From Canibacter zhoujuaniae (GTDB lineage Bacteria; Actinomycetota; Actinomycetes; Actinomycetales; Microbacteriaceae), in the NCBI RefSeq assembly GCF_011752015.1, contig NZ_JAAIKA010000001.1, positions 914,027 to 978,026 of the forward strand: a stretch of DNA of 64,000 bases, in the 5' to 3' direction. A program made the translations under genes and the position numbers. Of this stretch, positions 37,237 to 46,077 are shown piece by piece; position 1 is the first letter of the stretch; each line of letters opens with the position of its first letter. The notes beneath the pieces were generated by a model. That model made no database searches, was not told where the DNA came from, and saw nothing but the letters and a program-made list of their open reading frames with translations.

Positions 37237-38349
37237 CTACACTTCCAAAACTCTAAGCGCCAAGTCTCGCACCATCTGTTCACGCACCGCATGGCCGATT
37301 CCCGCCCCGCTCGGCACGGTCACCATCCCACCGGTGGCGGTCACAACCGGATCGATAATGTCTTCGCGATAGTATTTCTCAGACGCTGACACATCTGACG
37401 GCAGAGTAAATCCCGGCAGCGTTGAGAGCGCGACGTTCGCTGCACGACCGATGCCAAACTCGTGCATTCCACCACACCACACCGGGATCCCCACTTCAAC
37501 GGCAAAATCGTGCGCGGCACGAGCCACCGTCAGCCCTCCCATGCGCGACACTTTAATATTTAAAACTCCGATAGCGTTGAGTGCGTGCGCCAGTCTTAAG
37601 TCGTCGAGAGACACCACCGATTCGTCCAGACAAACCGGTGTTGCTACACGTTTTTGCAGTTCGGCGTGTGACAGAAAGTCGCGCTGCGCAAAGGGCTGCT
37701 CAAACATCGTGAGCTCTAATTTGTCAAGCTGTTTAAACAGCGCAAATGCTGCCTCGCCGGGCTCATAAACTGCGTTAGCATCAACGTGAACATCCACTGC
37801 CGGGAAGGCAACCCGCACAGCTCGAGTTGGCTCTAGATCCCACCCCGGCGCAATTTTTAGTTTCACACGCTCATAGCCTGCTGCAACGTGCTTTTCAACC
37901 TCTGTCAGGAGCGCGTCAATGCTGGTTTCGATGCCGAGCGACACACCAGCCTGCACCCGCTCACGCTCACCACCGAGCGCGGCTGCCAAAGAGACTCCCG
38001 CCGCTTTTGCGAGCAGATCCCAGCCGGCAATTGAGAATCCGGATTTTACGAACTCGTTACCGCGGATCTTTGCCCAGTTTTTTTCAAGTTCGTGCGGAGT
38101 CTCAAACTCCACCCCAACAAGCTGTTTAGCGAAGTATTTTTCAGCAATAAGCCAAGCGGTGTCGTTTGTTTCCGCACAAAAGAAAGGATCTGCGGGGCTT
38201 GCGATCTCACCCCAGCCGGTGTTGCCCGCGCCGTCTTGTAAGGCAACGAGAATGTGTGTGAGTGAGGTTTTACGGTGTGAGCTGGTCTCAAACTCATGCC
38301 GCAGCGGCAACCGCACTTCAAACAGTGAAACTCCGGTAATTTTCGGCAT
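37237..38349 (-). CDS. N-succinylamino acid racemase/OSBS-type enolase-superfamily enzyme
   Basis: A 370-residue muconate-cycloisomerase-like enzyme. Catalytic residues: K163 and K165 (VKLKIAPG), metal ligands D190 (HVDANAV), E217 (MFEQPF) and D242 (CLDES), and the opposing K266 (NIKVSRMGG). The positions nearly coincide with the Amycolatopsis OSBS/N-acylamino acid racemase (K163, D189, E214, D239, K263). The GGMHEFGIGRAANVALSTLP block corresponds to GGMLETGIGRAHN of that subgroup. A different MenC is encoded at 5753, so this copy is probably the racemase for N-succinyl-amino acids. It lies between the dipeptidase fusion and the GNAT gene. Confidence 0.85.
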   Translation of the reverse strand: MPKITGVSLFEVRLPLRHEFETSSHRKTSLTHILVALQDGAGNTGWGEIASPADPFFCAETNDTAWLIAEKYFAKQLVGVEFETPHELEKNWAKIRGNEFVKSGFSIAGWDLLAKAAGVSLAAALGGERERVQAGVSLGIETSIDALLTEVEKHVAAGYERVKLKIAPGWDLEPTRAVRVAFPAVDVHVDANAVYEPGEAAFALFKQLDKLELTMFEQPFAQRDFLSHAELQKRVATPVCLDESVVSLDDLRLAHALNAIGVLNIKVSRMGGLTVARAAHDFAVEVGIPVWCGGMHEFGIGRAANVALSTLPGFTLPSDVSASEKYYREDIIDPVVTATGGMVTVPSGAGIGHAVREQMVRDLALRVLEV

Positions 38350-38364
38350 TCTTAAGCGCCTTCC

Positions 38365-39294
38365 CTAGTCTTCGTTGCGCCACTTAACTGCAAGATAAGC
38401 GGCGGTGTCTTCACGGCGATTGCACGCAATCAGCTGGTATCCATCGGCAAACAGTGCGGTCAGTGTGGCACGCAGTTGCTGCGCAATGTGCTCAGGGTCG
38501 GGTGCCGCCGGATCATTACTGTTATCGATGCTGCCGAGGTTCGCCGGCACCGGCACCCAGCAGGCACTAACAACCGCGTTCTGGCTGGCCAGTTCATGCG
38601 CATCAATTTCAGCCGCAAAAGCCCAATTCAAGGCCGTTAGTTCTGGTGGATACTCACTGCGCAGGCTCTTAAGCGCCGCAGCTCGCGCAGCTGTTTGCCC
38701 TGTTTCATGCGCGCTAAGATCCCAAGAAACGAGAATGCGATCACTGTTTGTTGTGCGGTAGTAGTCGTCTAAATATGCGATACCAGTGGCGCCAAGCCCG
38801 TTGAAGTTAAAGCGCGCATTGCGGGTTAGCTTCGGGTCAAAGGTCCACCGCATTTCGGTGCAGCCCCAGGCGCGCGCGACCTCTGCTTGTGCGAGTTTCA
38901 GAGCTTTCCCGATTCCCGCACCGTGGTGGCTTTCGGCCACAACAGCGGCCTGTGAATAGTGATATACCGTTCCGGGAATATTATTTTTTCCGCCGGCCAC
39001 AGCAGGAAAACCGTATGCGAAACCGATTAAGTCTCGGCCGTCAAAGACGCCGACGGTTGATCCGCCATTTTGTGACAGAGCGCTGAGCAGATACGGATTT
39101 AGAAACAGGGTTGCGTCGCTGTATTTAAAAACCTCGGTGTAAAGTTGCGAGGCACGTTTTAAGTCTGCGTGTTTGACGAGCTGGCGACACTTAAAACCTG
39201 CGGGGGCAAAGCCGGAAAGATCCAGCTCTCCGGCTGCTGCTGCGGCAGTTAAAGCCGCATCCGCGCTAAGCCCGAGTGGCTTCCCAACGCTCAT
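38365..39294 (-). CDS. GNAT-family N-acyltransferase (candidate D-amino acid succinyltransferase)
   Basis: A 309-residue acyltransferase. The acyl-CoA pyrophosphate loop is SHHGAGIGKALK (about residues 121-132), preceded by YSQAAVVAE. Downstream MRWTFDPKLTRNARFNF is a conserved block of a long, actinobacterial GNAT group. The last 100 residues form a second, degenerate domain. In Geobacillus a GNAT of this kind succinylates D-amino acids next to an NSAR and an M20 desuccinylase. The same three genes sit together here, with this one just upstream of the racemase on the same strand. The acyl donor is inferred, not seen. Confidence 0.78.
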   Translation of the reverse strand: MSVGKPLGLSADAALTAAAAAGELDLSGFAPAGFKCRQLVKHADLKRASQLYTEVFKYSDATLFLNPYLLSALSQNGGSTVGVFDGRDLIGFAYGFPAVAGGKNNIPGTVYHYSQAAVVAESHHGAGIGKALKLAQAEVARAWGCTEMRWTFDPKLTRNARFNFNGLGATGIAYLDDYYRTTNSDRILVSWDLSAHETGQTAARAAALKSLRSEYPPELTALNWAFAAEIDAHELASQNAVVSACWVPVPANLGSIDNSNDPAAPDPEHIAQQLRATLTALFADGYQLIACNRREDTAAYLAVKWRNED

Positions 39295-39358
39295 TAAAAA
39301 CCCTACTAATCTAGACTTCAGTGTCGATAACAGCTCAATGATAGCGCGGAGATCTCAT

Positions 39359-40498
39359 ATGCAGGGTGCAACAGTCGCTGATTTAGATTTTGATCCGATC
39401 GAGTTGCTCACCAAGCTGGTCACTATCGAAACACCAACGGGCGACACCACTCAAAGCGCTAAAATTGCGCAGTTGCTTAAGAGCGAATTCACCCGTATCG
39501 GCGGCACAGTTAAGCTGATCGATACTGCGATGGGCACAAGTTTGGTTGCCGATTTTGCCGGTCTCGGCAAACCTTTTGTGCTGTTGGGGCACACTGACAC
39601 GGTGTGGCCGCTGGGCACTCTCGCTGAAAAGGTGCCGCTGCGCATCTCGCCAGAAAAAATTTCCGGCCCGGGAGTTTACGATATGAAGGCCGGGATCGTC
39701 GTCATGCTAACCGCGCTCGCACGGTTGCGTGAAACCGCGCATCAGGCTGTGCGCGTTGTGCTGGTTTGTGATGAAGAGGTTGGATCGCCCACAACCAAAG
39801 AGCTGCTGCTCGAAACCTGTGCGGGCGCAAAGGCTGTGTTGGGGTTTGAATCACCGCATCCGGATGGTGCGCTAAAAGTTGGTCGGCGCGGCAGTGTGCG
39901 TATGCGGTTGAGCACGCAGGGGCGCGCAGCGCACGCGGCGCTCGATCCTGAAAACGGTGTTAACGCAATCGATGAGCTTGTTGATCAGCTCCTGCGGGTG
40001 CGAGAAATAACCGCGGATCCTGCGGTGCAGCCGGTGCTTTGTAACGTCGGGCAGATATCAGGCGGCGAGCGGGCAAATGTGGTGGCAGACGAGGCTTCAA
40101 CTGAAATCGGGTTACGGTTTTTTGACTCCGCCTCTGAAGAGCAGGTGCTTGACGCTCTCACGCATTTAGAGCCGACCCATGATGAGGCCGAAGTTGCGGT
40201 GGAGATCCTGTCACGGCGCCCAACTTGGGAGCCTGGCAAAAAAGAGCACGCGCTGCTTGACCGCATCAGCAGTGCGGCTGACAGAGTTGGCCAAGAGATT
40301 GAGTGTGCCCCAGCTGCCGGTGCCGGTGACACAAACTTCACAGGAGCGGCCGGTTTTCCAAGCGCTGACGGGTTTGGGCCGCGCGGCGCAGGTGCTCATG
40401 CAGTGCATGAACATATCCTGGTTGAGTCTCTGTGGGAACGTATCGACTTGATTACAGCTCTGTTGCGCGCTGCACCTCAGGTTGATAACAAACAATAA
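39359..40498 (+). CDS. M20-family N-acyl-amino acid deacylase / carboxypeptidase G2-like
   Basis: A 379-residue dizinc peptidase of the M20 family. GHTDTVWPLGTL has the first zinc His and Asp. GPGVYDMKAGI carries the bridging Asp, CDEEVGS the catalytic Glu and second ligand, and the final GAGAHAVHEHIL the last zinc His. The dimerisation lid is between about 185 and 290. It resembles carboxypeptidase G2 (glutamate carboxypeptidase) and desuccinylases. ATG 39359 has GGAG 7 nt upstream and was chosen over a longer frame overlapping the divergent GNAT gene. With GNAT and racemase genes it could form a D-to-L amino acid conversion unit, this enzyme removing the succinyl group. Confidence 0.85.
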   Translation: MQGATVADLDFDPIELLTKLVTIETPTGDTTQSAKIAQLLKSEFTRIGGTVKLIDTAMGTSLVADFAGLGKPFVLLGHTDTVWPLGTLAEKVPLRISPEKISGPGVYDMKAGIVVMLTALARLRETAHQAVRVVLVCDEEVGSPTTKELLLETCAGAKAVLGFESPHPDGALKVGRRGSVRMRLSTQGRAAHAALDPENGVNAIDELVDQLLRVREITADPAVQPVLCNVGQISGGERANVVADEASTEIGLRFFDSASEEQVLDALTHLEPTHDEAEVAVEILSRRPTWEPGKKEHALLDRISSAADRVGQEIECAPAAGAGDTNFTGAAGFPSADGFGPRGAGAHAVHEHILVESLWERIDLITALLRAAPQVDNKQ

Positions 40499-40568
40499 AG
40501 CCTAATAGCATTGGGAAATCAGCCGCCTACACAACGATGTGCGGTTGTTGACCTTGAAGGGAAGAAAC

Positions 40569-42419
40569 ATGGTAAACACCACGAAATCTCGCTTCTTCCG
40601 CGCTCTCGCCGCGTGTGCGACTGCGGCTGTCGCTTTCGGGACAGTCGGAGCGACAGCCTCTTACGCAACAGGCGGCGCATTCGTAGCGGCAGATGAAGCA
40701 AGCGACGCAACCACCCTGCGCATTGCAACCGCGGGATTTGTAGACTCTTTTAACCCGTTCACCTCTGTTTACCTGCTGCCCACCAACACCAACCGGTATC
40801 AGTACGAAAACCTTGTGGCCTACTCACAAGACGGTGGGGAGCCAATTCCGGGCCTTGCTGAAAGCTGGGAAACTGATGATACGGGCAAAGTTTGGACTTT
40901 CAAGATCCGCAAGGGCATGACCTGGACAGACGGTGAGCCAATCACTGCGAAAGACATCTACTGGACTTACAACCAGATCATGACTGTGCCCGAAATGGCT
41001 GTCGCTAACGGCGACAGGGTCGAAAACTTCGAGAGCATCGAGGCTCCCGATGATCACACATTCGTAATCACTCTGAAGGCGGCGCAAGCCCCGAACCCTG
41101 GGGTTGAGGTGCCGATTGTGCCAGAGCATATCTGGTCAAAGCTCGACGATCCGTCTACCTTTGCAAACGACTCAGACGTGGTTGGCTCAGGGCCCTTCCA
41201 GCTCACCAAATACGCAGCCAATGAGAGCCTTGAGCTGGTTGCCAACAAGCACTACTGGCGTCAAACACCAAATATCGACAAGATCCACTACATTTACTAC
41301 ACCGACTCTGACGCGCAGGTGCAGGCTTTGCGCGCCGGAAATGTTGACCTTGTCAGTGGTCTGACACCAAGCCAGTTCAATGCGCTCCAGAATCAAGACG
41401 GCATCACAACCCACTCTGGGCATGGGCGCCGTTACACTGCTCTCTACCTGAATCCAGGGTATGAAACCGTTGACGGCACTCCATATGGCACGGTGAGTGA
41501 GCCGCTGCGCGACCTTCAGGTGCGCCAGGCTATCCGCAAAGCGGTCGATATCGACACCCTGCTTGATAAGGTGCTCGAAGGTCAGGGCACAAAAGCAACC
41601 AGCTTCATTCCTGCCTCTTACGCAACCTGGGCGCTGCCAGCTAACGATCCGGTAATTGAGAGCTTCGACCCGGAGGCAGCAAAGAAACAGCTTGATGATG
41701 CTGGCTGGGTTGAGGGCGCAGACGGTATTCGCGAAAAAGACGGTCAGCGTCTGGCAATCAAGTTAAATGTTGACGCAACAGACTCTAACGCGCAGTCAAT
41801 CGGTGAGTATCTAGGGCCGTGGTTGCGCAGTGTTGGCATCGAAATGACTGTTGAGTCAACCGATAGTGACACTCTGAGTGCCAACACTGATGCCGGTAAC
41901 TACGACATGTACATATCCGGCTGGTCAATCAACCCGGATCCTAACTACCAGCTGAGCATTAACACCAGCGCTGCCCGCCCGACTAAAACGGACGGCTCAG
42001 GCGGCACCTCACAAGACGGTTTTACTAATCCTGAGTTCGATAAGCTCTACCAGCAGCAGCTCACTGAGCTCGATGAAAAAGCGCGCGCAGAAATAGTGCA
42101 CAAGATGCTCGCAATGCACTATGAAGCAGCCACCCAGGTCACACTGTGGTACCAGAATCAGCTTGAGGCGTATCGTTCGGATCGCTTCCAGAACTTCGGT
42201 CTGCAGCCAAGCAAGGACGGCGTGATTGCAAACCACGTAGGTTACTGGGGTTATCTGCTCGTCGAGCCGGTTGGCACCGCTGATAACAGCGCAGACGGTG
42301 GTAACTCTGGCGGTGGCGGCGCCAGCAGTGTCCTCTGGATCGCTCTGGCGGTAGCTGCAGTCGCCGGTATCGGTGGACTTCTTGCAGTTCGTAAGAAGAA
42401 AGCCGCAGACGTCGAGTAA
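40569..42419 (+). CDS. Peptide ABC transporter substrate-binding protein with C-terminal membrane anchor
   Basis: A 616-residue SBP of the oligopeptide (OppA/DppA) family. The N-terminus is a Sec signal (basic MVNTTKSRFFR, hydrophobic stretch to about residue 36) without a convincing lipobox. The mature body has the SBP_bac_5 pattern: PGLAESWETDDTGKVWTFKI, RKGMTWTDGEPITAKDI, GSGPFQL, RQAIRKAVDIDTL and LYLNPG. The last 31 residues, after a Gly-rich linker GGNSGGGGASS, are one hydrophobic helix (about 587-606) followed by RKKKAADVE. Most gram-positive SBPs are lipoproteins; here a C-terminal helix seems to hold it. ATG 40569 follows GAAGGGAAG. First gene of the importer operon. Confidence 0.88.
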   Translation: MVNTTKSRFFRALAACATAAVAFGTVGATASYATGGAFVAADEASDATTLRIATAGFVDSFNPFTSVYLLPTNTNRYQYENLVAYSQDGGEPIPGLAESWETDDTGKVWTFKIRKGMTWTDGEPITAKDIYWTYNQIMTVPEMAVANGDRVENFESIEAPDDHTFVITLKAAQAPNPGVEVPIVPEHIWSKLDDPSTFANDSDVVGSGPFQLTKYAANESLELVANKHYWRQTPNIDKIHYIYYTDSDAQVQALRAGNVDLVSGLTPSQFNALQNQDGITTHSGHGRRYTALYLNPGYETVDGTPYGTVSEPLRDLQVRQAIRKAVDIDTLLDKVLEGQGTKATSFIPASYATWALPANDPVIESFDPEAAKKQLDDAGWVEGADGIREKDGQRLAIKLNVDATDSNAQSIGEYLGPWLRSVGIEMTVESTDSDTLSANTDAGNYDMYISGWSINPDPNYQLSINTSAARPTKTDGSGGTSQDGFTNPEFDKLYQQQLTELDEKARAEIVHKMLAMHYEAATQVTLWYQNQLEAYRSDRFQNFGLQPSKDGVIANHVGYWGYLLVEPVGTADNSADGGNSGGGGASSVLWIALAVAAVAGIGGLLAVRKKKAADVE

Positions 42420-42488
42420 CACTCTCGGGTGCTCACGGCTCGGGCTGTGAGCACCCGCGTTACCGCTTCCCCTCCAGGAGAGACTCCT

Positions 42489-43532
42489 ATGTCAAATGTG
42501 GTACCACCGTCGACATCGGCAATTGCAACCAGCGCGCACGCGGAAGAGCCGGCGCGCGACAATAGTTTTTGGCGTTACCTAGCCAATAAAATCGGCGGCG
42601 CACTCATCAGCCTTGCGATGGTGATCCTGCTCGGGTTTTTCTTTTTCAAGCTGCTGCCCGGTGATCCTATTTCGCGTATCGCTCGCGAGCAAAACCTTGG
42701 CGCCGAGCAGATTGCGGTCCTGCGCGAGCAGTACGGCCTTGACAAACCCTTCTGGCAGCAGTTTGTTGACTATCTAACAAACGTTTTCACTCTCAATTTC
42801 GGTGAGAGCTACGTGTATCGCAAGCCGGTGTCAGAGCTGATTGGGCAGTATTTCTGGAACACTATTCTGCTCACCGCCACCGCTGCCGTAATCGCGATCA
42901 TACTCGGTCTCTGGCTGGGGCAAAAAGCCGCTTGGAAGCGCGGCAGTCTCTTTGACAAGCTCGCCTCAACCACCTCCCTCGTATTCTGGTCGGTGCCAAC
43001 CTTCTGGCTTGGTTTGATCCTGCTGATGATTTTTGGCGGCACCCTCAAATGGTTCCCGACCGGGGGCATGCGCTCGCTGTCAGCCGGCACAGATCCGCTC
43101 TCAGTGGTGCTTGACGTAGCTCAGCATCTTGTGCTCCCGGTCACCACTCTTGTTGCTGTGATCTATGCGCAATACCTGATGGTGATGCGCTCCAGTTTGA
43201 TAGAGGAAATGAACGCGGACTATCTCACGACCGCCCGCGCGAAAGGTCTGCGCGAAGATTTTGTGCGCCGGCGTCATGCGGTGCCAAACGCCCTGTTACC
43301 GACCGTCACTCTTGTTTTTCTGCACATTGGCGGGCTCATCGGCGGCGCTGTCACTGTTGAGGCGGTGTTCTCTTGGCCGGGTCTCGGCAAGCTCACCTAT
43401 GAAGCGCTCAGCGGCCCGGATCTGCCACTCTTGCAGGGCACTTTCGTGGTTTTTTCCGCCATTATCATTTTCATGAATCTAATTGCCGATCTGGTCTATC
43501 GCAGACTTGATCCGAGAGTGAGGCACGCATGA
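42489..43532 (+). CDS. Oligopeptide ABC transporter permease (OppB/DppB type)
   Basis: A 347-residue inner-membrane permease with about six helices. RIAREQNLGAEQIAVLREQYGLDKPFWQQFVDYL is typical of DppB-class proteins (quoted only as a pattern; length 34 with ATP-binding loop absent here). The EAA-like coupling loop is DYLTTARAKGLREDFVRRRH. The start MSNVVPP (ATG 42489) has CCAGGAGAG upstream; a longer frame is not conserved. It is co-directional with the next permease, overlapping it by 4 bp. Substrate class is peptides. Confidence 0.92.
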   Translation: MSNVVPPSTSAIATSAHAEEPARDNSFWRYLANKIGGALISLAMVILLGFFFFKLLPGDPISRIAREQNLGAEQIAVLREQYGLDKPFWQQFVDYLTNVFTLNFGESYVYRKPVSELIGQYFWNTILLTATAAVIAIILGLWLGQKAAWKRGSLFDKLASTTSLVFWSVPTFWLGLILLMIFGGTLKWFPTGGMRSLSAGTDPLSVVLDVAQHLVLPVTTLVAVIYAQYLMVMRSSLIEEMNADYLTTARAKGLREDFVRRRHAVPNALLPTVTLVFLHIGGLIGGAVTVEAVFSWPGLGKLTYEALSGPDLPLLQGTFVVFSAIIIFMNLIADLVYRRLDPRVRHA

Positions 43533-44410
43533 GCAGCATTGCCGCACAACGCCGCAGGGTCGCCTTAATCGATTTCTGTAAAAGCTTCGCTAAGAATCGT
43601 GCCGGGATGGCTGGCTTCATCTTTCTGCTTGCGGTTAGTCTGATAGCTCTGCTTGCCCCGGTGATTACACCAGCGCATCTGCTCGATGTCACACAGCTAA
43701 ACAACCAGCGTTTTGCGCCGCCCTCGCTTGAGCATCTTTTCGGCACGGATCATCTCTCTCGTGATCTTTTGGTGCGCATGGTGTGGGGTGCCCGATCCTC
43801 GCTTATCGTGGGGCTCTCTGCGACAGCAATGTCGATGGTTATCGGCACACTTGTGGGCATCGCCGCCGGTTATTTTCAGGGGTGGATCGCCTCTCTCTGG
43901 ATGCGCATTATTGACTTTTTCCTTGTGCTTCCCAGCCTTATTCTGGCGATTGTGCTGTCGAGCGTAATGAGCCGCGGAATGCTGACAATTATTATCGCGA
44001 TCGGTGTCACCTCCTGGGCGGGCACTGCGCGCGTTGTGCGGTCGCAGGCTCTGACGATCTCTACCCGAGACTATGTTGAGCGAGCCAAAGCCTTAGGTGC
44101 CGGCCACTGGCACATTATTTTGAAGCATATTTTCCCCGGCGTGCTGCCGCTCGTGCTCGCAAACACGACGCTAACTGTTGGGTCGGCTATTATCGCTGAG
44201 TCAACGCTCGCCTTCTTAGGTTTGGGCGATACCACCAAGCAGTCTTGGGGCACGATCCTGCGTAATTCGATGGACGTTTCTGCGGCTACCAGCGGTTACT
44301 GGTGGTATGTCTTAATCCCGGGTCTCGCTATCGTTTCGGTTGTGCTCGCCTTCACGCTAATCGGGCGCGCAGTTGAAACTATCGTCAATCCAACGTTGAG
44401 GAGCCGCTAA
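43529..44410 (+). CDS. Oligopeptide ABC transporter permease (OppC/DppC type)
   Basis: A 293-residue second permease. The N-terminus has KSFAKNRAGMAGFIFLLAV (OppC_N domain), followed by LEHLFGTDHLSRDLLVRMVWGARSSL, and the coupling loop DYVERAKALGAGHWHIILKHIFP. Six helices are expected. It overlaps dppB by 4 bp and the ATPase start by one base, so translation is coupled through the operon. Confidence 0.92.
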   Translation: MSSIAAQRRRVALIDFCKSFAKNRAGMAGFIFLLAVSLIALLAPVITPAHLLDVTQLNNQRFAPPSLEHLFGTDHLSRDLLVRMVWGARSSLIVGLSATAMSMVIGTLVGIAAGYFQGWIASLWMRIIDFFLVLPSLILAIVLSSVMSRGMLTIIIAIGVTSWAGTARVVRSQALTISTRDYVERAKALGAGHWHIILKHIFPGVLPLVLANTTLTVGSAIIAESTLAFLGLGDTTKQSWGTILRNSMDVSAATSGYWWYVLIPGLAIVSVVLAFTLIGRAVETIVNPTLRSR

Positions 44411-46077
44411 TGCCAGACCTCGTTTTTGACGACGTTTCCATCACCTATCGCACTTCCGGGAGCGCAACCGCTAAGCACGCTGCGCGCGGTGAGGTTGCGG
44501 CGGTAAAAAATATCTCACTCACTGTGCCCGCCGGCAGCACTCTCGGCATCGCGGGTGAGAGCGGATCCGGTAAATCAACCCTGATTATGTCTGTGCTGCG
44601 TCTGCTGCCGAAATCGGCAAAGCTAACAGGTCGGGTGCTGATCGGCGACACAGACATCGCAACTCTCAATTTCGGTGAAATGCGCGCGGTGCGCTGGGCG
44701 GAGGCGTCAATCATCTTTCAGGGTGCTATGCACTCACTGAATCCCGTTCGCACAGTAGGGCAACAGATTATTGAAGCGCTCGAGCTACATGTCACCGATA
44801 AGTGGCAGACTGCGGCGCTGCGTCAACAGCGTCTGGCTGAGCTCTTAGAGATTGTTGATCTGCCGGCTGTTAAGGCAAAATCGTATCCGCACGAGTTGAG
44901 CGGCGGTCAGAAGCAGCGCATTATGATTGCGATGGCGCTCGCCTGTGAGCCCGATATCATCATCGCTGACGAGCCAACAACCGCGCTTGATGTGATTGTG
45001 CAGAAGCAAATTCTCGATATGCTTTCTGTGCTTGTGCGCGAGCGCGGCATCTCGCTGCTGATGATTTCGCACGACCTCTCTGTGCTGGCAACCACGTGCG
45101 AGCGCATCGCGGTGATGCGCAACGGTGAGCTGGTAGAGGTGGGCCCGGCGTACGAGATTTGTAATAACCCGCGCGAGGCCTACACGCAAAAGTTGGCGGC
45201 GGCTTTCCCGGTTATCGGCGATCCAAACTCTCGGCTGCGCCCCGTTACTCGCTACTTGGGTGATGAGTTTGAGGAGCGCAGTTTTGTCGCCGGACCGAGC
45301 GATGACGTGCTGCTTCAGGCAGAGAATGTGAGCGTCACCTACCGCACCGGCGGGAAGCTCAATCGGGCGGTTAAAAACGTTAATCTCACGCTGCATCAGG
45401 GTGAGATTATGGCGCTGGTTGGCCAGTCTGGATCGGGTAAATCGACCCTCGCACGCACCCTGCTCGGTTTGCAGGCGGCCGATCAGGGCAGCACTATCAC
45501 CTTTAAAGGATCTCCGATTCCCACCAACCGCCGCGAACTCAAACGTTTTAGGCGTGATGCACAGCTGGTGTTCCAGGATCCCGCGGCAGCACTCAACCCG
45601 AAACTGAGTGTTTATGAGCTGGTTGCAGAGGGGTTGCGCGTGCAGCGTCTCGATGTAAACGAGCGGGAGCGGGTTGCGCAGGCGCTCACAGACGCAGAGC
45701 TAACACCGCCGGAAAAATTTTTCGGAGCGATCCCGCAGGAATTGAGCGGCGGTCAACGACAGCGTGTGGTTATTGCTGGTGCGCTGGCGCTCGACCCGGA
45801 GCTATTGGTAGCCGATGAACCTGTCGCTTCTCTCGATGCCTCAGTGCGCGGTGAAATTCTCGGCCTGCTGCTCTCGCTGCGCGAAAATCTCGGGCTGTCA
45901 GCACTGGTGATTACGCACGATCTCGGCTTGGCCTGGAACATCGCCGACACTGTTGCCGTGATGTATCAGGGTGAAATTGTTGAGTTTGGCCCCACCGCTG
46001 ACGTCCTCCTGCACCCCAGCCACCCTTACACGCAGCAGCTGCTGGCTGCTGCTCCGAGCATCAACGAAAACCCATAA
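44410..46077 (+). CDS. Fused oligopeptide ABC transporter ATPase (OppD-OppF type)
   Basis: A 555-residue protein with two complete ABC domains. First domain (about 1-255): Walker A GESGSGKSTLIM, signature LSGGQKQRIMIAM, Walker B IIIADEPTTALDV. Second domain (about 290-550): GQSGSGKSTLARTL, LSGGQRQRVVIAGAL, LLVADEPVASLDA. The fused DppD-DppF form replaces two separate proteins. It powers the importer of the preceding three genes. The start codon overlaps the permease stop (TAATG), and the stop overlaps the ldcA start. Confidence 0.93.
   Translation: MPDLVFDDVSITYRTSGSATAKHAARGEVAAVKNISLTVPAGSTLGIAGESGSGKSTLIMSVLRLLPKSAKLTGRVLIGDTDIATLNFGEMRAVRWAEASIIFQGAMHSLNPVRTVGQQIIEALELHVTDKWQTAALRQQRLAELLEIVDLPAVKAKSYPHELSGGQKQRIMIAMALACEPDIIIADEPTTALDVIVQKQILDMLSVLVRERGISLLMISHDLSVLATTCERIAVMRNGELVEVGPAYEICNNPREAYTQKLAAAFPVIGDPNSRLRPVTRYLGDEFEERSFVAGPSDDVLLQAENVSVTYRTGGKLNRAVKNVNLTLHQGEIMALVGQSGSGKSTLARTLLGLQAADQGSTITFKGSPIPTNRRELKRFRRDAQLVFQDPAAALNPKLSVYELVAEGLRVQRLDVNERERVAQALTDAELTPPEKFFGAIPQELSGGQRQRVVIAGALALDPELLVADEPVASLDASVRGEILGLLLSLRENLGLSALVITHDLGLAWNIADTVAVMYQGEIVEFGPTADVLLHPSHPYTQQLLAAAPSINENP

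Noticed and set aside
40599..40625. LAAC as lipobox in the peptide-binding protein
   Set aside because: The Cys is at the start of the hydrophobic core, with only four residues of h-region before it, so lipoprotein signal peptidase cleavage is unlikely.
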